A model generated the notes under the pieces. That model worked only from the letters and a program-made list of their open reading frames with translations, did no database searches and was not told where the DNA came from. From SpSt-333 sp040751955 (GTDB lineage Bacteria > Bacteroidota > Ignavibacteria > UBA10030 > UBA8401), in NCBI GenBank assembly GCA_040751955.1, contig JBFMFY010000012.1, positions 8,315 through 72,314 of the forward strand: DNA of 64,000 nt, written 5' to 3'. This document shows positions 17,998 to 25,515 of the stretch, piece after piece. Every line of letters starts with the position of its first letter. The stretch's first letter is position 1. The position numbers and the translations under genes are program-made.

Positions 17998-19296
17998 ATG
18001 GATACAAAAGTTGTTGTCGACACACTGTGGGTTTTGATCACCGCAATGCTTGTCTTTTTTATGAACCTCGGATTTGCGTTGGTTGAATCCGGGTTCGCAC
18101 GGTCAAAAAATACCGTAAATATCCTCTCTAAAAACTTCATTGTCTTCGCTGTTTCCTCCCTTGCATTCTGGGTGATCGGCTGGGGATTTATGTTCGGAAA
18201 CGGGACGGGATTTATCGGTCTAGAAGGATTGTACGGTATCGGCGGTGCGGACAATAGTCCTGCAACCGGAGACGCATACAGCGGCGTCTATTCTGCAATG
18301 AGCTGGGCGACTGTTCCACTGCTCGCAAAATTTTTCTTCCAACTCGTGTTCGCCGGAACTGCGGCGACAATTGTTTCGGGAGCGGTTGCGGAACGGATAA
18401 AATATATCTCGTTCATTCTCTTCTCTTTTGTTCTTGTCGGTGTCATGTATCCGATCACGGGACACTGGATCTGGGGTGGCGGATGGCTTGCCGGTTTAGG
18501 ATTTTGGGATTTTGCCGGTTCGACGGTCGTTCACTCCGTCGGCGGATGGGCTGCGCTTGCCGGTGTGATTGTACTCGGTCCGCGTATTGGAAAGTTCAAA
18601 GATGGAAAAATACATCCGATCCCGGGACACAACATGACATCTGCCGTCACCGGCGCACTCGTGTTGTGGCTCGGCTGGTTCGGATTTAATCCCGGCAGCA
18701 CGATGGCGGCAGATCCCGAAGCGATCTCACGTATTGCCATTACAACAAACAGCGCGGGCATCACCGGTTTACTTTCTTCAACTGCAATCGCATGGATCGT
18801 TCTTGGCAAACCGGATCTCAGCATGACGATCAACGGCTTGCTTGCGGGATTGGTCGCTGTCACCGCGCCGTGTGCATTCATTAGTGTGGAGAGTTCATTG
18901 ATCATCGGAGCTCTTGCCGGCATCATTGTTGTCTTTGCTGTGCTCGGTTTCGACAAATTAAAATTGGATGATCCCGTTGGTGCACTTGCCGTCCATCTTG
19001 CTAACGGCGTATTCGGAACAATTTGTGTGGGATTGTTTGCACAAGACCAATTTATCCCGAATACGACCGGCAACGGTCTGTTCTTCGGCGGCGGAATGAA
19101 ATTATTGACCGCTCAGTTGACAGGCATTGCAGCGGTGGGTGCATTCACATTTGTCGTATCGCTTGTCGTGTGGTACGTCATTAAATTCACGCTCGGCGTA
19201 CGTGTTTCTGAAAAAGAAGAAGCGGAAGGACTGGACATTGGTGAGCATGGTATGGAAGCATACCCGGATTTCTCCAAGAGCCCGATGTTGCGATAA
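17998..19296 (+). CDS. amtB: ammonium transporter AmtB
   Basis: A 432-residue ammonium channel with eleven predicted membrane helices. Key features are seen: Asp171 in FWDFAGSTVVH with His179, the second pore His in VGALAVHLANG (about 332), and the pore Phe pair in the FFFQLVFAGTAATIVSGAVAER region. The C-terminal tail (about 25 residues, ending YPDFSKSPMLR) is the site that PII proteins normally clamp. PII genes on both sides make this a glnB-amtB-glnK arrangement. Membrane insertion appears direct, with no cleaved signal peptide. Confidence 0.96.
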   Translation: MDTKVVVDTLWVLITAMLVFFMNLGFALVESGFARSKNTVNILSKNFIVFAVSSLAFWVIGWGFMFGNGTGFIGLEGLYGIGGADNSPATGDAYSGVYSAMSWATVPLLAKFFFQLVFAGTAATIVSGAVAERIKYISFILFSFVLVGVMYPITGHWIWGGGWLAGLGFWDFAGSTVVHSVGGWAALAGVIVLGPRIGKFKDGKIHPIPGHNMTSAVTGALVLWLGWFGFNPGSTMAADPEAISRIAITTNSAGITGLLSSTAIAWIVLGKPDLSMTINGLLAGLVAVTAPCAFISVESSLIIGALAGIIVVFAVLGFDKLKLDDPVGALAVHLANGVFGTICVGLFAQDQFIPNTTGNGLFFGGGMKLLTAQLTGIAAVGAFTFVVSLVVWYVIKFTLGVRVSEKEEAEGLDIGEHGMEAYPDFSKSPMLR

Positions 19297-19308
19297 CGAA
19301 CCGATCAG

Positions 19309-19353
19309 ATGCAGACAACTCTCAATAAATGATTTGTCTGCATTCTTCTTTTT
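19309..19353 (+). terminator. terminator after amtB
   Basis: ATGCAGACAA (19309-19318) and TTGTCTGCAT (19334-19343) form a perfect 10-bp stem, followed by TCTTCTTTTT. It may separate amtB from the second PII gene. Confidence 0.6.
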
Positions 19354-19442
19354 CGGCACAAAGTATTGAACTTCACGGAACGATACACTATTTTGGTTCT
19401 GTTCAATGAGCCATTTTTGAAAACATCTGTTGATACATTCAT

Positions 19443-19781
19443 ATGAAAAAAATTGAAGCAATCATCCGCCCCCATAAACTTGATGAAGTACGCGAAACGC
19501 TGCAGGAGATCGGGTTCCGCGGATTGACGGTAACGGAAGTAAAAGGATACGGCAGGCAGGGAGGACACAGCGAGATCTACCGCGGGTCCGAGTACACAAT
19601 CAACTTCCTTCCGAAAGTGAAGATCGAGATCGTCTGCGCAGATAAAGATCTGGATAAAGCAATAGACGTCATTTTGAAGCATGCAAAGACCGGTGAGGTG
19701 GGTGACGGGAAGATCTTTGTCTCATCCGTGGAAGAGGTGATCCGCGTCCGCACTGAAGAAACAGGCGAAGATGCAGTATAA
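19443..19781 (+). CDS. glnK: nitrogen regulatory protein PII (second copy)
   Basis: A 112-residue PII paralogue nearly identical to the one at 17612; differences cluster after residue 75 (DLDKAIDVILKHAKT against EAEKAIGIILKKAKT). T-loop Tyr46 and Tyr51, the B-loop TGEVGDGKIF and the C-terminal VIRVRTEETG are intact. Because it follows amtB, I label it glnK by position only; the two cannot be told apart functionally from sequence. A terminator-like hairpin between amtB and this gene suggests it may be expressed separately. Confidence 0.9.
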   Translation: MKKIEAIIRPHKLDEVRETLQEIGFRGLTVTEVKGYGRQGGHSEIYRGSEYTINFLPKVKIEIVCADKDLDKAIDVILKHAKTGEVGDGKIFVSSVEEVIRVRTEETGEDAV

Positions 19782-19813
19782 AATGCGGCAATGTTGAATT
19801 CTTCAACTTATGC

Positions 19814-19840
19814 AAATAGAGGAATATAACGCCTCTATTT
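19814..19840 (+). terminator. hairpin after second PII gene
   Basis: AAATAGAGG (19814-19822) and CCTCTATTT (19832-19840) form a perfect 9-bp stem 33 bases after the stop codon. The T-run is short, so this is a moderate terminator candidate. Confidence 0.5.
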
Positions 19841-19935
19841 AATGTGGTATGTCACATCATAAAAATATCACTTGCGTCTTGTTTTCAAACGCTATATTTT
19901 AGACTCGCAATTAACAGTAACACCGTTGATGCACT

Positions 19936-20111
19936 TATAATGCTTCCGTCGTTGCGGCGGAAATGTTATGCGCTCCTGATGCTCAGTGGAACCTCCCTGA
20001 ACAACAGCGGATCGGCAAACACAAAATTTCGGACTCACAACGAAATGCGTTAAAGTGGCACCAATGCCGGTGGTACCCTCGCTGGAAAATTTTGTTCAGT
20101 GAGGTTTTTTT
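19936..20111 (+). ncRNA. candidate structured leader or small RNA ending in an intrinsic terminator upstream of the cold-shock gene
   Basis: A TATAAT box (19936-19941) is followed by several hairpins: TCCGTCG/CGGCGGA (19945-19951 and 19955-19961), TTTCG/CGAAA (near 20028-20044), GTGGCACC with GGTGGTAC (20055-20062 and 20069-20076, one mismatch), and a terminator with arms CCTCGCTG (20077-20084) and CAGTGAGG (20097-20104) followed by T7 (20105-20111). The terminator ends 23 bases before the cspA start, so a roughly 165-base RNA would be made unless transcription reads through. I do not recognise an RNA family. Confidence 0.55.
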
Positions 20112-20134
20112 GTCACATCATAGAGGAGCAACCT

Positions 20135-20335
20135 ATGGAAACAGGGACCGTGAAATGGTTCAACAATGCCAAAGGGTACGGCTTCATCTCCCGCGAAAGC
20201 GGCGAAGATGTATTCGTGCACTATAAAAGCATCGTTGGCGACGGTTATAAAACGCTGAACCAAGGGGACAAAGTCCAATTCGAAGTCGAAAAGGGCGCAA
20301 AAGGTCTTCAGGCAGCGAAAGTATCCAAAGTGTAA
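20135..20335 (+). CDS. cspA: cold-shock protein (CspA family)
   Basis: A 66-residue single-domain OB-fold nucleic-acid-binding protein. RNP1 (KGYGFI) and RNP2 (VFVHY) motifs are intact after the usual METGTVKWFNNAKG start. ATG 20135 is chosen because GAGGAG (20123-20128) sits at the right distance and the family begins here; the frame is open further upstream but that part crosses the terminator. The structured RNA and terminator just upstream suggest expression by antitermination or RNA folding. A strong terminator follows. Confidence 0.95.
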   Translation: METGTVKWFNNAKGYGFISRESGEDVFVHYKSIVGDGYKTLNQGDKVQFEVEKGAKGLQAAKVSKV

Positions 20336-20360
20336 CAACGATACTACTGTAAACAGCAAA

Positions 20361-20387
20361 ACCCTCGTTTACGACGAGGGTTTTTTT
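20361..20387 (+). terminator. intrinsic terminator of cspA
   Basis: ACCCTCGT (20361-20368) and ACGAGGGT (20374-20381) form an 8-bp stem followed by a T-run, 25 bases after the cspA stop codon. Confidence 0.88.
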
Positions 20388-20520
20388 ATTTTAAAATAAT
20401 TGAGTAGTATTGTGCGAACGACCTGCAGATCAAAAGACGACCTCAATTTCGTACGCATTGATTTAATGGCAAAAATTTATTTCCCAAGCCGTTTCAACGG
20501 TTTTAAGAGCGCATAAAAGA

Positions 20521-20973
20521 ATGACACAAAAAGAAACCATACTCATCAACGCACCGATTGAAAAAGTCTGGCACTTCATCCAAGATCCGAACAATCTTCA
20601 ATTGTGGAATCCCAAAGTACAACGGGTGACGGCGTTCAGTAATTCGGGAAAAAGTGTCTGGTCGAATTTCGGGATCATGTACATGCTGAACAACATACCG
20701 AGCGAAATGCGGGGCGAGATAGTCGTGCATGAACCGAACTCACGGCTCACATTCCGTTTTTTGGACGGGAAGATGCAGCACGGCACATCCGTCGACGAAA
20801 GTTTTTTTCTCACACAGACACCGAACGGAGTACTGCTCGAACGGACGATCGATTTCACCAACGCCCCCATCCCGTGGTGGGCTAGGATTATCATGTGGAT
20901 CGTATTTAAAACCGGAAAACCTGTCGGCGATGCGTATTTAGTGAAGTTGAGAGATTTGATTGAAGAAAAATAA
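20521..20973 (+). CDS. SRPBCC (START-like) superfamily protein
   Basis: A 150-residue protein of the polyketide cyclase/START-like fold, which forms a deep ligand cavity. The typical opening is seen (ILINAPIEKVWHFIQDPNNLQLWNP) and the C-terminal helix closes the fold (GDAYLVKLRDLIEEK). A short hydrophobic patch (WWARIIMWIVF) precedes this helix, and might contact membranes. No signal peptide. Ligand and role are unknown, and neighbours give no hint. Confidence 0.78.
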   Translation: MTQKETILINAPIEKVWHFIQDPNNLQLWNPKVQRVTAFSNSGKSVWSNFGIMYMLNNIPSEMRGEIVVHEPNSRLTFRFLDGKMQHGTSVDESFFLTQTPNGVLLERTIDFTNAPIPWWARIIMWIVFKTGKPVGDAYLVKLRDLIEEK

Positions 20974-20987
20974 CCGCCTATAAGCAA

Positions 20988-21067
20988 AGTCATCCGATGA
21001 GTCTATTCCATGGTTCGTGAACCCCTGCAATATTTGTGTGCTCTTTTGATTAACTCATCGGATGACT
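20988..21067. promoter_or_regulatory. two matching dyad sites forming a perfect 15-bp inverted repeat
   Basis: AGTCATCCGATGAGT (20988-21002) and ACTCATCGGATGACT (21053-21067) are exact reverse complements. Each copy is itself a dyad (TCATC-N-GATGA), the shape of a dimeric repressor site, and their centres are 65 bases apart. They lie between the SRPBCC gene and the small secreted protein at 21179. A large stem-loop is the alternative reading. Confidence 0.55.
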
Positions 21068-21178
21068 GGATGTAACCTCGACAAGGTAAAAACGGATATT
21101 GCATTGGTGCAAAGATGAAATTATATTGCGGGGGAAATTGGGAGGAATATTCAACACCATGAATCCAAAAACACGATA

Positions 21179-21568
21179 ATGAAAATAATTTGTGTTGCTC
21201 TGTTTTTATTTATTGTTCCCCTTCCTTCCCCCGCCCAAGATTCATCGCGCGTACAGGTGAAAGATTCATCAGTGTCGCTCCTGCGGTTGCCCGAACAGCA
21301 TCTCCTCTTCATGCGGTCGTTCGAGTATTCGCTCATCACGGCAGAGCCGTCGCACGTCTTCTCGAAATATTTCGGCACGCCGGCATTCGAATCAGCGCCG
21401 ATGATGGATTGGACGCTGCAGAGCGAGATCGATCTCATCCAGCCGTGGAAACTGAATCTTGCGCAACAGCAAAAATACAGCACGGTGAACATCGTTTTCA
21501 GCGGAGCGGCAACAGGCGGCGCGCTGTATCTGGCGTACCGGCATATCAAGAAGTACGGGTTTTGGTAA
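21179..21568 (+). CDS. small secreted hypothetical protein
   Basis: A 129-residue protein with a clear signal peptide (MKIICVALFLFIVPLPSPAQ, cleavage after AQ). The mature part has one hydrophobic segment near the C-terminus (VNIVFSGAATGGALYLAYRHI), so it may be attached to a membrane. I do not recognise a family. It lies downstream of the twin dyad sites and ends just before the convergent barrel gene at 21629. Confidence 0.6.
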   Translation: MKIICVALFLFIVPLPSPAQDSSRVQVKDSSVSLLRLPEQHLLFMRSFEYSLITAEPSHVFSKYFGTPAFESAPMMDWTLQSEIDLIQPWKLNLAQQQKYSTVNIVFSGAATGGALYLAYRHIKKYGFW

Positions 21569-21628
21569 AACAAGTCGTCCCGCTGAAAGAGCGACCGGTA
21601 TTGCCGGAACGAATCATAACGTTTTTTC

Positions 21629-22183
21629 TTATTTCTGTTTTACGATCCTGATTGCTACCCCAATACAGACCATGAACTGGTGCTCGGCGATCCCGTCGAG
21701 ATCCTTTCCGCGCACCGTGAACGATCTTACCCCGATGAGTGCGGAGATCTTCGGAGAGTAATTTATCGCGTACCCGGCGCCGATCGAGTGCGCCATATGA
21801 TTGTTCAGTGCGTTTGATCGTTCTCTCATAATATCACTCCCTTCACGATACAGACCTGCATCGAAATCAATGAACAGATCCTCCGACACAAAGAAGCGCA
21901 ACGACGGCATTATTGATAGACTATTGGACTGTACATTTTGCTTTCCACGATACTCGTAGCCGTAAAATCCGTACACTGCTTTTGCACCCAACCGGAACTC
22001 TTCAGAGAGCGTGTAGTAATATTCAAGATTCATCCCACCGCCGCCCCGTTCCAGATTTGTACTGATCAATGTGAAACCGACCCCCGTTGTGTGCGGCGTG
22101 ACGGCATTCCAATCGTTCTGTTGACAATACAGCACGCTCACGACAAGTGACAGCATTGGTACAGAAAAAAGTTTCGAAGTCAT
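21629..22183 (-). CDS. outer-membrane beta-barrel protein, about 184 residues
   Basis: Start is taken at ATG 22183, preceded on the minus strand by GAGGAGGGAAGGGAG; the longer reading frame to 22321 would overlap another small gene and lacks a signal peptide. The N-terminus (MTSKLFSVPMLSLVVSVLYCQ) is a signal peptide. The mature part has alternating strands typical of an 8-stranded barrel (MNLEYYYTLSEEFRLGAKAVYGFYGYEY, IGAGYAINYSPKISALIGVRSF). It is in one transcription unit with a tiny secreted peptide and another barrel protein, all divergent from a sensor kinase. Confidence 0.7.
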   Translation of the reverse strand: MTSKLFSVPMLSLVVSVLYCQQNDWNAVTPHTTGVGFTLISTNLERGGGGMNLEYYYTLSEEFRLGAKAVYGFYGYEYRGKQNVQSNSLSIMPSLRFFVSEDLFIDFDAGLYREGSDIMRERSNALNNHMAHSIGAGYAINYSPKISALIGVRSFTVRGKDLDGIAEHQFMVCIGVAIRIVKQK

Positions 22184-22203
22184 CTCCCTTCCCTCCTCAT
22201 ACA

Positions 22204-22293
22204 TTAAAAAAGAATCACCAGCGTATCGCCTGCAGAAAAGGCATTTGTAACAATAACAAGTGCAAGCGCTATGATGCTGAATAATTGTTTCAT
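22204..22293 (-). CDS. 29-residue secreted peptide in the barrel operon
   Basis: An ORF too short for most gene finders. It begins MKQLFSIIALALV, then VIVTNAFSAG as a probable signal-peptidase site, and ends DTLVILF. GGAGGTGGC precedes the ATG at 22293. It lies between two barrel genes and its stop is 20 bases from the next start, sitting at the latter's ribosome site. It may be a real small peptide, a translational leader, or the remains of a third barrel gene. The ribosome site plus signal-peptide pattern is the only evidence. Confidence 0.55.
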   Translation of the reverse strand: MKQLFSIIALALVIVTNAFSAGDTLVILF

Positions 22294-22320
22294 AATGCCA
22301 CCTCCGTGTACGTTGCCTCA

Positions 22321-22866
22321 TTATTTTGAAGGCCTGTTAATGGAATAGCCGAACATGAATGACAAGCGATTGCCGTCCGGATTCGTCGCCATCACCACAT
22401 TCAGCGGAATGTTCACGCCGCCGTAATCAAGCACATAGCCCACTGCAACGACCAGCGCCGTCGAAATCTTTTTCGGCGTCACAATAAGATTGGGTCCCAT
22501 ACCGAATTCAAAACCGCTGGGAAGTCGAATGCCCATTGCAAGCGATCCACTCGGAATCAACGTGCCGTATTCCACACCGGCAACAAGCGGCGTGAACTGA
22601 ATGACAAACGACGGACGATCTCCCTCCGGCTGCACCTGATATTCAAAATGCCAGCCGAACTGACTGATGAACCTGCCGATCTTCTCCTGTTTCAGGTCGT
22701 ACACAAGTTTCCCGTTTCCGATGACCGAGGTAATCCCCAGGCGTGGACCGCCGAGATTGTTCTCTCCGAATTTCAGATCTTTCAGAAACGAAGGAGAGGT
22801 TTGGCTAAATGCGCACGACACCGTGAACGCTATATACAGTGCGAATAGTGCAGATATTTTTTTCAT
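22321..22866 (-). CDS. outer-membrane protein, porin-like, about 181 residues
   Basis: The start at ATG 22866 has GGAGGA just upstream. The N-terminus (MKKISALFALYIAFTVSCAFSQ) is a signal peptide. The mature protein has alternating hydrophobic strands rich in Gly and aromatic residues (GGPRLGITSVIGNGKLVYDL, LVVAVGYVLDYGGVNIPLN) that suggest a small barrel. Family not recognised with confidence. It is the first gene after the divergent promoter region shared with the sensor kinase, so the two-component system may control it. Confidence 0.65.
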   Translation of the reverse strand: MKKISALFALYIAFTVSCAFSQTSPSFLKDLKFGENNLGGPRLGITSVIGNGKLVYDLKQEKIGRFISQFGWHFEYQVQPEGDRPSFVIQFTPLVAGVEYGTLIPSGSLAMGIRLPSGFEFGMGPNLIVTPKKISTALVVAVGYVLDYGGVNIPLNVVMATNPDGNRLSFMFGYSINRPSK

Positions 22867-22903
22867 GGTATCCTCCTTGGATATAGATGAGAATCTCTGT
22901 TGC

Positions 22904-22959
22904 TTTGACAAATGCAACATACTCGCACGAATCGAAAGAATTGTCAAAAAATTGTCAAA
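22904..22959. promoter_or_regulatory. candidate response-regulator sites: TTGTCAAA repeats in divergent promoter
   Basis: TTGTCAAA occurs at 22941-22948 and 22952-22959 (exact 11-base step), and its complement TTTGACAA at 22904-22911. OmpR/PhoB-type regulators bind direct repeats with this spacing. On the minus strand, the repeats also supply a TTGACA -35 for the barrel operon. The downstream regulator at 25516 is a natural candidate to bind here. Confidence 0.45.
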
Positions 22960-23076
22960 GTGAGGTAAAAAAATTGTGGAATGGCAGGCAGAAAAATTGT
23001 ACTTGAATGTGAACGATTGCCGCTGTACTTTGCAACCGCATTTGCACTGATCATCACACCAAGAGGGGGGAAGGTC

Positions 23077-25506
23077 ATGGCAGACGGGTCCTCATCACGC
23101 GCATTCAGATATCTCTATCTGCTCGCTGATACGGTCATTCTCATTCTCTGCCTGTTTCATATTCCTTCAATTGTAGAACGAGGTCATTTCCCTTTTGCTG
23201 TGAGCGATCAGAACGGATCGGTGATCATCACTGAGATCACGTCGCCGCTCCTCACACCACTCCTGTCCATCGGTGATCGACTTGTTTCCGTCAACGGCGT
23301 ACTTCCCCGGGCAACATTTGAACTGCAGCTCGTAGCAGACACAAAAAAGAAACACGATCAGATTATGGTTGCAGCGGATCACGGCGGGACCGAAGTACGC
23401 ACTTCGATTGCACTCCTTCCGTACTACGACTCAATGCGTTTTGTTCTTTTGACATTTTTCGTCGGTATGGTAATGCTTATTCTTAGCGGTATGCTGATAT
23501 TTTCGATTCCACATGAGCCGCTGGTGCATTATCTTCACAACATCATTGTAACGCTCAGCGCCGCATTGATGTTGACGTGGGGAACGCTCGACAGTTCGCT
23601 GCTCACGGCAATAACAACAACACTGTTTTTCCTCTCATATATATTGTTCGGATTTATTTTTTTGTTGTTCAGCAGAGCATTGTGGAAACCTCATGCACCT
23701 GTTCCGTCATGGATAGTTGCGGGAATGCACGGCATCATTGTTCTGTATGCGGGATGGATTTCGTATCTCTACCTGTCATCCGCGACAACGTTATCGCTGG
23801 AACAATTCAGAATTTTTTCCTCGTACCTCTTTGCTTTCCGTCTTTTCGTCGTTCTCTCCGTCTGCACAGGCATGGGAATGCTGATTGCGTCGCTTGCGAA
23901 AAGAACAACGCCGGAAGAAGCGACACGTCTGCGATGGATCATCGGCGGAATTCTTGCAGGAGGAATTCCCTATACGCTGTTCGGAATTATTCCGGTGACA
24001 CTGTTCGGCGTGGATGCGTTTGCGGAAGAATTGAGTACATTGTTTTTTCTCCTTATCCCCATCTGCGTCTCGGTCGCATTCATCAGATACAATCTTCTGA
24101 ACCTCCGTTCCTTTGTCCGCCGCCAGAGGATTTACACGACGATCCGGCTCTTGATTTATCTCTGCATCGTCTTCATCTCTGCGGTTCTCGCCGGACATGT
24201 GTACGGCGCAGGAGAATTCGATTCGTACATTGTTGCAACGCTGATCACCGGCAGCGCCGTTGCACTGCTCCTTCCGGCAGGAAAAATATTTGAACAGTAC
24301 ATCGATGAGCGGTTGTTCGAAACCAAATTAAACTTCAGGAAAATATTGAAGGACTCCGTTGCGGAATTGCATACTGCGCTGGACGACCGATCTCTTTTCC
24401 AATATTTGACTGCGGTGATTCAGCGGTCTTTGCCGGTACATTCCGTCGCAATCTATCAGAATGTCAACGGAGCTCTGGAGCCGATCAATTCCGGTATAGA
24501 CAATGCTCAGAATACCGCGCTTCCGGAAACCGTTCTTCGTACCGTCGCCGGCAACAATGCGACCGTCGTTGCGCTTGCATCGGAGGGAATACAGGATATT
24601 CATTTTGATTATGCCGTGCTGGTGCGCCGGTCTTCGGGAGATGTGGCGGCGTTCATCGGGCTGATGATGGAAATGCGCAACGACAGGCTTGTGGACGAAG
24701 ACCGCGATTTCCTTTCTGCACTGGCAGCCGAAGTATCGCAGATGATGGAACGTTTCCGGATGCAGGAAGAGATCATTCTGAAAAAAAACGAAGCGCAGCG
24801 GTTGAAAGAGATGGATGCACTCAAATCGTTTTTTGTGTCGAGCGTTTCTCACGATCTTCGTTTGCCGCTGACAAGCATACAGATGTACGCGGACATGCTT
24901 CGTTCCAATACGTCGCTTTCAACTCACAAAAAGAGAGACTTTATACGGACAATTCTGGGTGAAACTAGACGCCTGACGCGCCATGTGGAAAATATTTTAG
25001 ACCTGAATTCGATCGAGCATCGACAGTTCCGCCTTGAGTTTTCCTCGCTCGATGTTCGCCGCATTGTCAGGCGTGCAGTACATGCCATGCAGTACGAAAT
25101 CAAGAAACATTCCGCCCGCATTCGACTCTCGTTGCCCAAATCACCGTTGCTTGTATCGGCAGATGAAACAGCGCTGGAACGAGTCGTCATGAACCTGCTT
25201 TCCAATGCACTGAAGTATTCCCTTCCGCCGAAAAAAATTACCATCGCCATGAAGCGACACGACACATCATCAGTTCAGATACTCGTCGGCGACAACGGCA
25301 TCGGGATACCAACGCAGGAACAATCCAAGGTGTTTGCTCCCTTCTACAGGGTACGGCGCAGTAGCGGAGAAAGAGCAACGTCCGGCATGGGAATCGGCTT
25401 GGCGGTTGTGAAATACATTGTAGAACAGCACCACGGAATGATAACACTGCAGAGCGGCGCAAAAAAAGGAACAAAAATCACTGTAACGCTCCCGCTTATT
25501 TCGTGA
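23077..25506 (+). CDS. membrane sensor histidine kinase with PDZ-like input, multi-TM and GAF domains
   Basis: A large inner-membrane sensor kinase of about 809 residues from ATG 23077 (the 22981 start adds 32 residues but has no good ribosome site, while GGGGGGAAGG precedes 23077). Order: TM helix; periplasmic PDZ-like region (SIGDRLVSVNGVLP); about seven further TM helices; GAF-like domain; HisKA with the phospho-His in VSSVSHDLRLPL (about 592); HATPase with N box NLLSNALKYS and G boxes DNGIGIP and GMGIGLAV. Its gene is followed 9 bases later by a response regulator and it is divergent from an outer-membrane barrel operon, so envelope sensing is likely. The stimulus is unknown. Confidence 0.85.
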   Translation: MADGSSSRAFRYLYLLADTVILILCLFHIPSIVERGHFPFAVSDQNGSVIITEITSPLLTPLLSIGDRLVSVNGVLPRATFELQLVADTKKKHDQIMVAADHGGTEVRTSIALLPYYDSMRFVLLTFFVGMVMLILSGMLIFSIPHEPLVHYLHNIIVTLSAALMLTWGTLDSSLLTAITTTLFFLSYILFGFIFLLFSRALWKPHAPVPSWIVAGMHGIIVLYAGWISYLYLSSATTLSLEQFRIFSSYLFAFRLFVVLSVCTGMGMLIASLAKRTTPEEATRLRWIIGGILAGGIPYTLFGIIPVTLFGVDAFAEELSTLFFLLIPICVSVAFIRYNLLNLRSFVRRQRIYTTIRLLIYLCIVFISAVLAGHVYGAGEFDSYIVATLITGSAVALLLPAGKIFEQYIDERLFETKLNFRKILKDSVAELHTALDDRSLFQYLTAVIQRSLPVHSVAIYQNVNGALEPINSGIDNAQNTALPETVLRTVAGNNATVVALASEGIQDIHFDYAVLVRRSSGDVAAFIGLMMEMRNDRLVDEDRDFLSALAAEVSQMMERFRMQEEIILKKNEAQRLKEMDALKSFFVSSVSHDLRLPLTSIQMYADMLRSNTSLSTHKKRDFIRTILGETRRLTRHVENILDLNSIEHRQFRLEFSSLDVRRIVRRAVHAMQYEIKKHSARIRLSLPKSPLLVSADETALERVVMNLLSNALKYSLPPKKITIAMKRHDTSSVQILVGDNGIGIPTQEQSKVFAPFYRVRRSSGERATSGMGIGLAVVKYIVEQHHGMITLQSGAKKGTKITVTLPLIS

Positions 25507-25515
25507 AAATACTGT

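Noticed and set aside
20069..20084. T-box riboswitch suggested by GGTGGTACC before the terminator
   Set aside because: The core looks like the antiterminator bulge, but there is no stem I with specifier loop, the bulge arrangement does not fit, and the downstream gene is a cold-shock protein and not an aminoacyl-tRNA or amino-acid gene.
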